A stretch of 64,000 nucleotides of DNA, from positions 132,457 to 196,456 of the forward strand of contig BDDD01001634.1 of NCBI GenBank assembly GCA_001972305.1, read 5' to 3'. Positions 24,673 through 37,126 of the stretch are shown one piece after another (the stretch's first letter is position 1; each line of letters starts with the position of its first letter). The notes beneath the pieces were generated by a model. The model ran no database searches and was not told the DNA's origin. It saw only the letters and a program-made list of their open reading frames with translations. The position numbers and the translations under genes are program-made. The DNA is from Cephalotus follicularis. Lineage: Eukaryota; Streptophyta; Magnoliopsida; Oxalidales; Cephalotaceae.

Positions 24673-26267
24673 CAAAACTGCGTCGTTTGACTTAAAATGC
24701 ACTCTTTCAACATTTCATTAACATTTCTACTCCAAATCAACATCATTAGAGTTTGGAAAACATCATCAAGGTCAGGAATTTCATTATTCTCATTAATTCC
24801 ATGATAAGATTACATTGGAAATTAATTTATTATAATGCATGAAATTCCCGGGCGTTACAGTTAACACCTTCAAAGCAAGGCTAGTAGCCAAAGGCTATAA
24901 ATAGAGAGAAAGAATTGACTATGAAGAAACCTTCGCTCATGTTGCCATGCTTAAATCAATTCAGATTTTTCTTGCTATTGTTGCACACCATGACTATGAG
25001 ATATGGTAGATGGATGTGAAGATTGCCTTCCTTAATGGATACATTGAAGAAGACATCTATATGACCCAACCTGAGGGTTTCATATCCCTTAGTGAAGACC
25101 ACAAGGTGTCCAAACTCAATCGATCCATTTATGGATTGAAATAAGCCTCCAAGAGCTGGAACATTTGTTTTGACGAAAATGTCAAAGAGTTTGATTTTGT
25201 CAAAAATGAAGATGAAGCATATGTGTGCAAGAAATTGAGTGGGAGCTTAGTCGCATTCTTTATTTTTTATGTTGATGACATACTACTCATTGGGAATGAT
25301 GTAGGTATGTTAACTAAAATCAAGAAACGGTTGTCCACAGTTTTCTCCTTGAAGGGTTTGGGTGAAGCATTCTATATCTTACGAATTAAGGCCTATAGAG
25401 ATAGACCCAAGAGGATGCTTGGACTGTCCCAATCCTTATATATAGACAAAGTGCTAAAGAGGTTTAACATGGAAAATTCCAAGAGAGGTTACCTACCTCT
25501 CTGTTATGGGATTAAGCTTTCTAAATCACTGTCTCCTAAGACATTTCATGAAAGAGAGTGCATGATGCATATTCCTTATGCTTCTGCAATAGGGAGCATA
25601 ATGTATGCTATGTTGTGCACAAGGACGGATTTTGCTTTTACTATAAGCGTTACTAGCAGATATCAGTCAATCTAGGTGAGAGTCACAGGAAGGCAGTCAA
25701 GGACATTCTTAGGTACCTGAAAAGGACTAAAGTTATGTTTCTTGCCCATGGAGAAAATGGTTTGAAAGTAGAGGTTTTTACTGACTCTGACTTTTAAACA
25801 GATGTGGATGATTCTAGACCAACATCTGGTTGATTAAAAACCTTGAATGGTGGTGTAGTGAGCTGAAAGAGTTCAAAGCAGTCAACCACTACAGATTCAG
25901 TCACTAAGGCTGAATAAATTGTAGCATCAAAAGCTGCAAAGGAAGGTGTGTAGATGAAGAAGTTCATCACAGACCTTGGTGTGGTTCTCACCATTGATGA
26001 TCCAATATATTTGTATTGTGACAACAATGGGGCTATTGCACAGGTCAAGGAACCCCGGTCATACCAAAGGTCAAAACACATATTGCGGCGCTTCCATTTG
26101 ATTAGAGAGATCATTGAAAGGGGAGATAACAAAGTAGAGTGAGTACCGGTAGAAGACAACACATCAGACCCCTTTACAAAGGCCTTATCGGAGAGCGTCT
26201 TCGACAAACATCTTTCTGGGATGGGTGTGAGACACATGGGAAACTAGCTTTAGTACTAGTGGGGGAT

Positions 26268-27982
26268 TTTTAGGGATTAGTCCTACAAGCCAGATTACTT
26301 TGTAATAACAATAGTTTGTAATAAACATTATTGTTTAATGAAGGATGTTCTTTATTATAATCAATGAAAACTATTCATTTATATATGTTTATATATATAT
26401 GTAATCAATGAATGTCCATGGAATAAAGTTTGATGATGAAGACCATGATAAGATCATGCTATGAGACTCAGCAAATTGGTAAGTTTTATTCTAGAACCTT
26501 CCTAGTCGTAGATAACAAACTTGGACATATGTTATCCGGACAGACAAGCACGTTGTATGCCAGCTCGTTGAAGAGGTTGACTGTTCTCACAAGTTATCAT
26601 GTAGTGTCTATATGGCATAATTATTTTATGAGTTCACTAAAGTGGATCACTGTAAGAAGTCATGTATAGAGTTTTACTTGCATGATAGACAGACTTCTTG
26701 TATTGCAGTAGTGTAAGTGGTCTTTAGACCTGAGCCACCACTAGATGTCTTGTGTATAAGATATCATATTTTGATGATACTTAAGTACATATTGTAACCA
26801 CAAGGAGTATACAGTTATTAGTTGGATATGGTAGATTATGCATGGAGATATGTGAGTGAGTAATATGAAATCTACCGCTCCCAGTAAATGGAGTTTATGC
26901 TTAGGGTTATAAGCTGTAAGCTTTCCTTGCGATGATGAAAATGTATTGGAATGCTGATTCCAATATCAGAGATAAGTTAATTAGAAAGAGTTTCTAAATT
27001 TGATTGTGATGGCTAATTACTCGTGATATCATTTTAAAGAATAAACTAATAGGGCCTGACATGTTCCTTGCCCTAGGTTTAATTCAAGCATCGTCGGTAG
27101 AGGGATTATACGTACACGTAACTATAGTTCGAGGTTCAAGGTTATATTCATATTACCTGGGGGTCAATATGCATTGGTAGATATTGATGTTAATCATTAG
27201 GATAACTGAGATTAATTGATTATTAATTATGTATAACAAAGAATTAAAATCAGGGTTTAATTATTTTATTTCGATTAAAAGTTTCTAATATGATTAGGAA
27301 TGACTAATTGGACAATTATAAGTGTTATGATTAATCCTATGTCCAGCATAATTGTGAACCTATAGAGTCACACACAATACAAGTGAGAGAATGCAAGAGA
27401 TACGGAGAGAGATTTAATTACGCTAATGTGATTAGTATAATTAAATATGAAGTATATGAGATAGACTTTATATCATATTTGTAATTCGTTACATGTGACA
27501 TTACATGTCACTTATCTAGAATTGACTAAGTCTTGTCTAAGGTAGGATGCTTATGTAATGACTTGCTATATAAACCAAAATTAAGGTTTTAATTTCTTTA
27601 GAAGTTCATTTTCCTAAGGCTTTAAAAAGGTAAGATAGAGACTGGCATCTCCAAGTCTTGCTTTCCTCTTGCCTTGGCAAAATTTACTCTCTCTATACAC
27701 ACTCTCTTGCTTCTCTATTGGTGTGAATCATCTTGGAGGTAGTATATCCTTTACTAGTCAAAAGTGTCTTGAAGTAAGATAGTATTTTGAAAAGATTAAG
27801 AAGGAGTAAAGAACTCAAAGTAAGTGTTACATCTTCTTCCTTCTCTGTTCTTATTTTTGTTCATACATCAAATGATTGATCAAAGAGATCTTGGCATAGG
27901 TTTCATAACTTGTAGATCCATTTCGTTTTCTAGGGTTTACTTATTAATGGCTTAGTTTAACTGTTAATCTAGGTTCTTTATA
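26268..27982 (+). repeat. 3' LTR of the decayed copia element (approximate ends)
   Basis: Begins after the GTGGGGGAT tract with TTAGGGATTAGTCC and runs until gypsy RT sequence starts near 27983. A likely TATA box (GCTATATAAACC) lies at about 27567-27578, followed by a CT-rich stretch with ACACACTCTC (27690-27715). The right end is not sharply defined and no closing duplication was found. No coding capacity. Confidence 0.6.
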
Positions 27983-30347
27983 GTGAAACCAATACCTTCC
28001 GCCTTCATGGACTTTATGAACCAAGTGTTTAGCCCCTACTTGGACCAGTTCATAGTAGCTTTCATTGATGACATCCTAGTGTATTCCAAGATCGAGGAAG
28101 AACATGCCTAGCACCTTTATGCAGTATTACAGACTTTGAAAGATCGTTGTTTCTATGACAAGTTCAACAATTATGAATTTTTGCTCCCTCAGATTACTTT
28201 TCTTGGGCATGTTATCTCTCGCAATGGTTTATCGATGGATCCATCAAAAATAAAAGCAGTGAGAGATTGGAAACAACTAGAGAAAATTTCTTAAGTTCGC
28301 AGTTTCTTGGGACTAGCGGGTTACTACCGTCGATTTGTCGAGGGTTTTTTTACTGATTACCACACCGTTGACTTGACTTACTAAAAAGCATACAACTTTT
28401 GTATGGGATACGATCTATGAATTGAGTTTTCAGGAGCTGAATGAGCAATTAACTTTTGCACCTATCTTAGCTTTGCTTGATGGGAATGAAGACTTCGTGG
28501 TCTATACAGATGCTTCGGGGAAAGGAATTTGTTATGTCCTTATGCAGTATGAGAAAGTGATTGCTTATATATCCAGAAAGATCAAATCTCATGAAGAGAA
28601 CTACCCAGTGCATGATCTTGAGTTGGTGGCCATTATCTTTGCCCTCAGGAAATGATGTCACTACCTATATGGCACAAAGTTTGTAATTTTCATGGACCAT
28701 AAGAGCCTGAAACACCTATTCTCCCAGAAAGGTTTGAATACGAGTAAGAGGAGATGGTTCGAGCTACTCAACAACTACAACTATGACATTGAGTATCATC
28801 CAGGGAAGGCAAATGTAGTCGTGGATATATTGCGTCGTAGGATGGCTTGTATGACACTTTCTTTCATTCATGCACAACTGTTATTGCTTGACAGGATTAA
28901 ATAGGCTTAGTTTACTGATGCAAAGTTATTGATAGTAGCCATAACCATAGATGGTGGCTTGAAACCAGATTTTACCCAGACTACCGATGGTTTGTTGAGG
29001 TACCAAGGTGAAGTTTGAGTTCCAGCTGACAGTGAGTTAAAGGAAGTGCTTTTATCTCAATCCCATAGATCTCGTATCACCATTCACCCTGGAAGTATGA
29101 AAATGTATCAAGACCATAAGATCGGCTATTGGTGGAACGGTATGAACTGAGAGATTACCGAGTTCATAGCAAAATGCTTAACTTGTCAGCAAGTTAAGGT
29201 AGAACATAAGAGACTAGCATGTTTTCTTCAACCCTTGTTCATTCCTAAATGGAAGTGGGAACACGTAACCAGATTTTGTCTCCGGATTGCCTTTGACCCA
29301 TAGCAAGCATGATGTATTTGGGTTATGTTCAATCGACTTACGAAGTCAGCCCACTTCATACGTATATGGATGACCTCTATGGATAGATTGTCTCGGTTGT
29401 ATGTGAAAGAGATAATCAAGGTTCATGGAGCCCCTATCAATATTTTTTTGAACAGAGATAGTCGTTTCACTTTTGGTTTTTGGAAAAAACTTGCAAACAG
29501 CTATGGGTACGCAGTTGAGTTTTCACATTGCCTTCCATCCCCAGACAGATGGTTTGTCCGAAAGAACCATACAGACACTGGAAGACATGCTTAGAGCTTG
29601 TGCTATTGATTTTGGAGGCTGTTGGGATGACGACTTCCCTGATTGAATTATCTAATAGATATAGTTATCATGAGAGTATCCGGATGGCTCCGTATGAAGC
29701 TCTGTATGGTAGAAAATATTGATCACCAGTTTGTTAGGATCATCACCAGTTTGTTAGGATCAGGTTGGTGAGAGAAGCGTTTTGGGGCAAAAGATGGTTC
29801 AGATCACCTTAGAGAAGGTGAGGCTCATCCGAGACCGATTATTGATGGCACAAAATTAATAGAAAAGTTATGCTGATGTTCATTGAAGAGGCTTGGAGTT
29901 CAATGTTTGTGACCATCTTTTTCTCAAAGTATCGTCAACCAGAGGTGTCATGCTAGTTGGGAAGAAATGGAAGCTTTTGCCTAGTTTCATTGGACCCTTT
30001 GAGATCTTGGAGTGAATTGGAAATGTTTCTTACATACTTTCCTTACCTCTAGCATTGTCAAAATTCATGACATATTCCATGTTTCTCAGTTGAGGAGATA
30101 CTATCGGGATCCTTCACATGTAATTGAGCATAGACATATACAGCTTGAACCTGACTTGTCCTATGTTGAGACACGATACAGATTGTTAACAGAGAGGTTA
30201 GATAACTGAGGAAGAAGACCATTTCTTTGGTCAAGGTTCTATGACAGTACCATGGTGCAGAGGAGTGTACTTGGGATAGGGAAAATGACATGAGAGAGAT
30301 ACATCATTCTTTGTTCTAATTGTTGAATATGGGGACCACATTCTTAT

Positions 30348-30360
30348 AAGGAGGGGAGAA
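30348..30360 (+). other. Polypurine tract
   Basis: AAGGAGGGGAGAA directly before TGTAACTACC. Confidence 0.85.
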
Positions 30361-31125
30361 TGTAACTACCTGAACTTATCTATTGTATTTTATTACAATC
30401 ATCACCATGTTGTACTGTATTGTTATTGACTGGATTAGAGTATTTTATAATCATTCTTATATAATTGATTTATGAAGATACATTTCCATTACTGTTCGGG
30501 TACGCTAAAACTGAGTTTCGGAGTGTAGGGCCGCTATTATTGTGGACCACAGGAATTGCTTGAAAAGGGCAACCAACACTCTCACATTTCTTTCACTTCC
30601 TCACCTGTGTAATACCTCTATCCCTCTCTTCTTCACTCACAAACACACTACACATATCCTTCTCTTCCCCAGCTGCTACCTCCACAACCAGCACCCATTG
30701 AAGGAAGATTGAGCTACCTCCTTGCATCTACAACACTCCTTGAAGCTTGTAAAAGATATTGGAAGTTTTAGACTTTAGTCTAACCTCCAAATCCTGCAAA
30801 TATTCAACACCATAAGCTTCAAAGCATTTGGTAGATTTTCTTTACCTAAAATGCTTAATTTTTTGCACATATAATCTATTATTCATTGATTGTATTGACT
30901 GAAATTGATTGATATTGATTGAGATTGAGTTTTAGGGTTTTATTGGGAGTTTTGACCTAGAAATGATCTAGGGTTAAAATGGATAAATCAAATTGATAAG
31001 TACTGATTTACAAACCATAAATAATCTTTAAAAACCATTAGATTTTAAATAAAATCAATTTACCAAATGATTGGATTGGAAAATGGGACTTTGATAGGAA
31101 CAGACCATGCTTCTGTTCTATCTAA

Positions 31126-31315
31126 GCATCGACACCTTGCCCATAGGCGTCGTCGCTTAGACCAGCTATACACTGAATAAATCTGGAAGTGCTTACTACC
31201 TGGCTAAGCATTGACGCTTAAGGCCAGTGAGTCATCGCTTAGTATATGGTTTATAAAACTAAACTGAGGCACTAAGCGACGACGCCTAGACTGATAGTGT
31301 CATTACTTAAGGTCC
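31126..31315. repeat. GTCGAC-like array in LTR (CpG-decayed)
   Basis: Units AAGCATCGACACC, GGCGTCGTCGCTTAG, AAGCATTGACGCTTAAG, GTCATCGCTTAG, AAGCGACGACGCC, with few exact cores left. Fits an older LTR that has lost CpGs. Confidence 0.6.
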
Positions 31316-31869
31316 TTGTTTTATAATTTTAAACTATTTTCAATCCATTTTCAAAATGACTGCTTGACCATATCACATTCGAGATCGCTTAAGCCTTTTA
31401 AACCTATTTTCTACTTGGTTAGGCAAGTCTTGATCTTTTGGTAGATCAATTGATTGTATGGCACTATCAATTGACATAACTGACCGACTGATTTATTGAC
31501 CGATATAATGATTGACTAATTGATTGGACTTAGATCCACCCACCCATTGTATTGAACGACTGAGTAATTGCATTGATGACTGATTGACTGAATATGACCA
31601 TAGGTGCTTTAACGATATCTAGCAGGAAGGTAGGCGATGGCTACATACCTATCTATTCCCTCTGGTTAGACACTTGTTGGCTATTAGCTATGGACACTGA
31701 TTGATTGATTGATTGTACTGTACTATTCCTATCGAAGCGACCTCGTGACTTTAGTCAGGAAGCTAGGCGATGGTTACACATGTCCATCTGTTCCCTCTGA
31801 TTAGATCATCACCGCCTTCGGGCTAGCCGCCTACAGGCAGAGCTACTATGGTCTAGTGACTCTTACCGT

Positions 31870-32040
31870 CGAGCATGCGCTCTAGTGATTCTCACTCACT
31901 CTGGTGACCCCACCATCGAGTATGCACTTGGACTGGTACTTACCACTGAGTATGCGCACAAATGGCACTTACCACTGATGTATGCACTCGGACTGGCACC
32001 CACCACTGAGTATGCGCTTAAACTACCACCAACCACTAAG
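31870..32040. repeat. Degenerate tandem repeat, about 25-35 bp units
   Basis: GAGTATGCGC(T/A) with CTGGCAC(T/C)(T/C)ACCACT recurs about six times inside the LTR. Confidence 0.7.
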
Positions 32041-32531
32041 TAGGTTTAGTTGATCGGGTCTTGCCAACTTGAGACAATTAGATTCGTCTAGACACTCTTT
32101 TTGAAGGACCGCCTTCTGAGGTTAGGCTATCGATATTGGCATTGATATTGACACTGACACTGACATTGTGCTACTTGTGATCACATGCTCTATAGGAACT
32201 GATTGGGTGTATTTATACGCCACTGTTGATTATATGATAGATCATTGATAGGATTGATTGAGTAGATCCCATTCCTATACGCCGGTATGCGATGGTAGTA
32301 TATGAATTGCAGATCGCAACTGACATTCATGCATATACATGCCATATATTAATATTCTACACATTGACATTACACATATTGACACCATACACATTGACAT
32401 TGATACTGTATACCTGTTCATAGCACAATCCGAGCATGGGGATATGTTTGCCTGGCCTTATGGCATCCCATCCTTAGTGATGGGGCATCTATTTTGTTAT
32501 AGGTAACATAGTGGGGACCAGCGGTTGTAGA

Positions 32532-35446
32532 TGACACGCCCCATTCCCGAACACCCCCGCCCGAGGACGGCAATGCCAGGTAGAAGGATCCCCCACCTGG
32601 ATCCCAAACCAAACCCCATCAAACAAAGACTAACACTGAGGCCAAGGGCAGGCGTTAAAACACGCTGTCGAGGAGAGCCACGCTCCCCAGGCCAAATGCA
32701 CCTAAGGCATAGAAACAAGAAATGCCCGTGCACAAGCAAACGACAACGTTTAACATAAGCTAAGCCTAGGATCAACACAAGGGCCTGGGGACAAACGCCA
32801 AGCATGGGCAACTACCCGAGGTTCCTCCAACACTCAACTTACCCTAAGGAGATGGAATCTCACCCCGGCCAGGTACCCGAGGGATCCACCAGGGCTCACC
32901 TGACAAAACATCTTCAGGGACCGAGCTGGTCCGCGGTTGGGAGGACGAGCAAAACTAAGGAAAACTTCTTACTCTCCCTTAACGCCTGTGAGCATGCTCG
33001 GGGACAAACACCCGGGGACGCCACCAGAACTCAGCTTAGGGTCAACCAACCCGAGCTACGAGGTCAACCTAAGGTTTGACTAACCATGAACATTGCCACC
33101 CCTCCCCCGGCATCTCAGCAGAGGTGCCACACACAAAAGGCACCCGGGGAGAAACATTGAAGTTTCACCAAGGCCAAGGCTTGGGGGACCTGCTCCTCTG
33201 CCCAGGGTCAAACGACCCCCGAACTCATACGTCGTCCCCACACCCTAAACGCTTAACATAAACAACGACAAGGCCGGGTAAACAACTCATAACAACAAAA
33301 TATATAAAACAACAAGTGAATTATATACGGTCCCGGGCAAAATGTCAAGGGCCGACAACATTCAAGAAGTTATATTCATGTTTACAAAATAGGATTTACA
33401 AGACATAGACATCAACAAGTCTATATAAAAACCCTAAGAATGTCCCCAAATGCATGAAGGTGCCCGTGGCCGCGGAGCCATACTAAGGTGTTGCGTCAGG
33501 CGTCTACCTCTTTCAACACGCTATCCTTAGTGGATCTCAAGAACCCTGCTGCCCTGCTTCCTCTGCACACAAAACTGAGAGGGGATTAGTCCAACTGACT
33601 AGTGAGTAAGATCAAGGAATATCCTGGGAAAACCCACTTCCACCAGGGTGCCAAGAGCCAAGGTAAAACATGCCTTGCCCCAACTGGGGCGAAGGATAAC
33701 CCATATCCACTACTCAACAAAACAATGCAGAGGTGAAAATATACAAAGATATCGATAAAAAGGAAACCCGAGGAGATGTTAGAGCTACCAACTCAATGAC
33801 CGACCTCAAGGAAAGAAGATAAACAACAGGTTATATGTCAGAACATGCCAAGGATCCAAAAATCAACAAAAGATCATACTCTAAGGATCAACATTTATCA
33901 GGGGACTACTGGTACTGTAATAATCAAAAGCATATTCCACACACGCACATGCACACATCATACTCACACACTTCCATAGCCGGAATCACCTCGGCAAGCA
34001 TAAATAACAACTTTGTTGACGATCCATCAACGCGGTCATGGGCTACAGGACTGTACACATCCCTCATATACGCATATAGATACCCACTTCCAGAGCACCG
34101 CATGAACATTAGTAGAAGGGAGCACTCCTTCCCCGGTAATCACACGTTGGCGCACCTCACTACATGAACATCGATCAAGGGGCTACGCAAGCCCACCCCC
34201 ATCAGCAATCACGAGCTCAGCACTACACCATATGAACATCGATCGAGGAGCAACCTCATCGGTAATCACATAGCATTAGTATCGTCCAAGGGGCCCGTGA
34301 ATCACCGCTCAGCTCTACCCTTGACGAGATGACAGAGGAGAACATCGGCTCAGAGGTAAGTGTATCACCACTTAGACCATCTCGTGCCGGCAATCTCATG
34401 CCCGAGGACTCCATTATGGCCTGACCAGAGAAGATAGTGGATTCTCGGCTGCCCCCACACATCATTTCATCGTAGACCAATGAAATGAGAATATCTGGGT
34501 ACCCAGGCACAATCACACTCAATAGTTCATCATAGACATTGTCATTGCTGAATGGAATAGGGATCGAATGCCCACTCCTCCATCAACCACAATGAGTCTC
34601 ATACATAACCAAGTAACCAGTAACCAGTAACTAGTACCTGAGGACACCAACACATGATATCAAAATAAAGCATGAATACTTAAACAGAAAGGGGGAAACA
34701 ACAGGTTCAACCTAGGCATCGAGACAACAGTATTCACATGCAATATCAATAGATGACAGGAGAAGAAATCCTAGACAAGATAATATCATGGAAGGATATA
34801 TAAATAGTAAACTCTCAGTTACCAATTGATAGAAAGAAGAACATCCCACTCACTAGTATCAGTAGCTTCCTCAGCTGGCTTCCTTGTTGTGCATACTCCG
34901 TGCCTAAATCCTCCTCTGCAAGATCAACACACAACAACGCTTAGCCACCATGAACAAACATCTCTGAAGTTATGCATGAACCACATACATCCATGAAAAC
35001 CAAGGTGAAGCTCTTCCTCGGCCTCATAGATCGTCTCAACACCAACAAAGCAACGTACCACAACGTACCGAGGAGAACTCTTACCTGCTAGACGCGTAGA
35101 CGGGTAAGGAAAGTCCCAACCTCAAACAGTTATCGAAGCTTCAGAAGAAAGACGAAGAAGAAAGATGAAAGCTCACTCTCTCAAATTCTTCTTCAGGCAT
35201 GAGATAATGATGTGATGTCTGCCGAAAGCCAACTGCCAAGCTTCCAAAGTAAGCTTTGCACACTTCCCAACACCAAACAAATATCTCTTATTTCCTATCA
35301 CATTAGGCCTCAACCAAGCCCAAAGCCAAACTAACACTTCTCCAAGAAAAGAAGCCCAAGCCAACCACAACCAAGGAGAAAAAGAAAAAAAATTTCCCCC
35401 AAGCCCCAAACATTAATTTACCCAAAAATTAATGCGGGTCGTTATA
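32532..35446 (-). mobile_element. Solo LTR (2.9 kb) nested in another LTR
   Basis: The perfect 5-bp duplication GTAGA flanks it (32527-32531 and 35447-35451), and the host LTR reads on across it. It begins TGACACGCCCC on the plus strand and its other end reads TATAACGACC on the minus strand, so it lies on the minus strand. It is more GC-rich than its surroundings at 32530-33270, with repeated CTCGGGGACAA-type phrases. No gag, pol or GTCGAC array was found; several open frames are non-coding look-alikes. Family not matched to other LTRs here. Confidence 0.85.
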
Positions 35447-35735
35447 GTAGAGATTCCTAGTTGCAGCTGTCTTTGAAGATTGAAGCCTTGGGCTTTATTG
35501 CTTTTATCTAGGATGTATAAGTATTGTATTATATTGGACTAATGTTGTACTTCAATTTAGACCTATAATAACTAGTATGGATTGCTATTGTTACATTCAA
35601 GTTTGATGCATGCTTTGTATTAAAGTTTTAAATTATCCCGCTTTTTGATACTACCTAAGTCCAACTATGAATTATTGACTGTATTTTCATTTTATGTAAC
35701 ACCTCGGGTTTACGACCCATATGTGGGGTGTTACA

Positions 35736-36120
35736 AAACCAGATTTAACTCGCAATGCTGATGGTTTGTTGAGGTATCAAGGAAGAGTTTGGTTTTCAGC
35801 CAACAACGAGTTGAGGGAAGTGCTTTTATCTCAAGCTCATAAATCTCATTTCTCCATTCATCTTGGGAGTAAGAAGATGTATCAAAACCTCAAAGTCGGT
35901 TATCGGTGGAATGGTATGAAAAGATATATTGCAAAGTTTATAGCAAGATGCCTGACTTGTCAACTGGTTAAGGCAGAACATCGGAGACTAACGAGTTCAC
36001 TCCAATCCTTGTTCATCCCTGAGTGGAAGTGAGAGCATATGACTATGGATTTTGTCTCTGGATCACCGTTGAATTGTAACAAGATTAATGCTATTTGTGT
36101 TGTGGTAGATCGACTCACTA
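35736..36120 (+). pseudogene. Ty3/gypsy integrase fragment
   Basis: Reads [59 protein letters not shown] and ends near VVVDRLTK, covering the spacer and integrase zinc finger up to the start of the catalytic core. It is close to the equivalent parts at 28960-29330 and 57590-57970. Both ends are abrupt (LTR on the left, transposon-like DNA on the right). Confidence 0.85.
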
Positions 36121-36640
36121 AGAAAACTAGGCTTCGGCCATGGTCAAAATCCGTGGCTACTGACTATAATACATGGCTAAAAAGCTTTTGCCACTGATAT
36201 TCACCGTAGCCCAATCCATGACGTAAATGCTCATGGCTATCTTACTTAGGCACGAACAAAAAATTCTGTCCCAAACTTAGTCATGAACCAATCTGTGGCT
36301 AAAACAGATTTAGTTGTGGTGACAATCTTGGGTTTATGTACGAGGCTGAGAACATTTGCTACGGAGTAATTTATCGCTAAGGAGAGTTTATCACATATGA
36401 ATTCTGTCACTATTTTCATGGCTAAAACCTTTACCAATTTGACTAGTCGTAGATTCAAAATTTTGTCGCTAAGATAGCCACAGAAGAATCCATGGCAGAA
36501 AGCAACATATCCGTCGCAAGACCACATACTTGAGTTCATGGTTATACCATTTTGCTACGGAATTATATGTGGTAATGTATTAATAATATCGTGGCAATAT
36601 CTGAGGCTAATTTTTTTGTATCGAAATTTCTTATAATATA
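36121..36640. mobile_element. Probable non-autonomous CACTA (En/Spm-like) DNA transposon remnant
   Basis: The segment is packed with short GTGGCTA, CATGGCTAA, TCGCTAAG and TTGCTACGG motifs in both directions, the pattern of CACTA subterminal repeats. The right end GAAATTTCTTATAATA resembles the complement of the usual CACTATAAGAAATTTC terminus. The left boundary coincides with the gypsy sequence CTCACTAAG, so a true left CACTA terminus cannot be separated from its host. No transposase is present and no clear 3-bp duplication was found. It could instead be part of another DNA transposon with similar repeats. Confidence 0.45.
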
Positions 36641-37126
36641 GGCCAATCGTTACTAACCTCTTGAAGCTTAAGGGTAACAAATTTCAAGATTTCTCTTGAA
36701 GCTTAAGGGTAACGAATTCTAGGATTTCTCTTGAACCTTAAGGGTAATGAATTCCAGGATTTCTTTAGATTGTTTTATGTCCACCAAGAATCACGAACAC
36801 AACAAGCAACACCACAACACGATCAATGAACACCAATGGAATATACTTAGCGAGAGGCTGCATTACTAGAAGAAAACCTTGAGTTACACCACCCAAAAGC
36901 TCTATAGAGACACTGCATGAGAGAGAATGTATTTTTTATTTCTATTTTGTATATTGAACGTTCTATAGATCTTAAGCCTGTAGTCCTCTTTATAAGGTGA
37001 GAGTTTTCACTGAGAAAAACTATCTTAGGCTTATCTTAATATAAATACCATATTTAAATTATATTATCAAGATAAATTCTAACTTCAAATTTATACACTG
37101 AAACTAAAGTAACAAATTATCAGGTC
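36641..37126. other. Unassigned stretch with three 35-bp tandem repeats
   Basis: No coding potential was recognised. After the tandem repeats at 36661-36765 the sequence is AT-rich with no terminal structure I can name. On the minus strand a CACCTTATAAAGAGG sequence near 36987-37001 could be a TATA region, so this may be a piece of another LTR. The solo LTR at 37127 is inserted at its right end. Confidence 0.4.
36661..36765. repeat. Three tandem 35-bp repeats
   Basis: Units at 36661-36695, 36696-36730 and 36731-36765 share TTGAAGCTTAAGGGTAACGA and the ending GGATTTCTC, with a few differences each. Confidence 0.95.

Larger units (their letters stand above)
22259..24859 (-). mobile_element. 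Solo LTR (2.6 kb) nested in copia RT
   Basis: Starts TGTCACACCCC and ends GGGCGTTACA on the plus strand, so the LTR lies on the minus strand. The copia RT resumes immediately after it. Flanks are ATTAA (22254-22258) and GTTAA (24860-24864), a near-perfect 5-bp duplication. Start and end resemble the 11021-13523 LTR, so the families are related, but the middle differs. It carries two GTCGAC clusters, a (TA)n run (22749-22775) and a CTCT-rich block near 24125-24185. No internal region. Confidence 0.9.
21230..27982 (+). mobile_element. Decayed Ty1/copia element, 5' part missing, with nested solo LTR
   Basis: Copia order is visible on the plus strand: integrase core (YFITFTDDLS, SDRGGEY, about 21270-21430), integrase C-terminus (about 21680-21830), RT start (WQESMKSEMDSMYSNHVWNL near 22110), then after a solo LTR (22259-24859) the rest of RT ([40 protein letters not shown], about 24880-25650) and RNase H (YLYCDNNGAIAQVKEPRS, SKHILRRFHLIREI, about 26000-26130). 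A polypurine-like GTGGGGGAT at about 26258-26266 precedes the 3' LTR. Gag, protease and the 5' LTR are absent. Broken more than ten times, so it is older than most neighbours. Clade within Ty1/copia not resolved. Confidence 0.85.
27983..35735 (+). mobile_element. Decayed Ty3/gypsy (Tekay-like) 3' half with LTR and nested solo LTR
   Basis: Starts in RT ([13 protein letters not shown] at about 28008), then [27 protein letters not shown] (about 28310), RNase H ([27 protein letters not shown], about 28690-28850), integrase zinc finger ([17 protein letters not shown] near 29180), integrase core (about 29320-29720), FHVSQLRRYYRDPSHVIEH (about 30075-30130) and a chromodomain-like tail. A polypurine tract (30348-30360) precedes the LTR at 30361. 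Gag, protease and the 5' LTR are missing. More than ten breaks, so one of the oldest copies. The pol is closest in wording to the element at 45602-61427. Confidence 0.85.
30361..35735 (+). repeat. 3' LTR of the decayed gypsy half, split by a solo LTR
   Basis: Begins TGTAACTACCTG after the polypurine tract and ends GTGGGGTGTTACA at 35735. Without the nested 32532-35446 insert and one duplication copy it is about 2.46 kb. It contains a GTCGAC-like array (31126-31315), GATT/ATTG repeats and degenerate GAGTATGCGC repeats (31870-32040). Right of 35735 a gypsy integrase fragment starts, so this element was inserted in, or rearranged against, another gypsy copy. Confidence 0.8.

Noticed and set aside
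32497-33261. GC-richer open frames that look like exons
   Set aside because: They lie within a solo LTR bounded by a perfect GTAGA duplication and have no recognisable domain.
36116-36120. Exact CACTA as the left terminus of the DNA transposon
   Set aside because: The same bases are expected from the gypsy integrase sequence (RLTK codons), so they do not prove the terminus.
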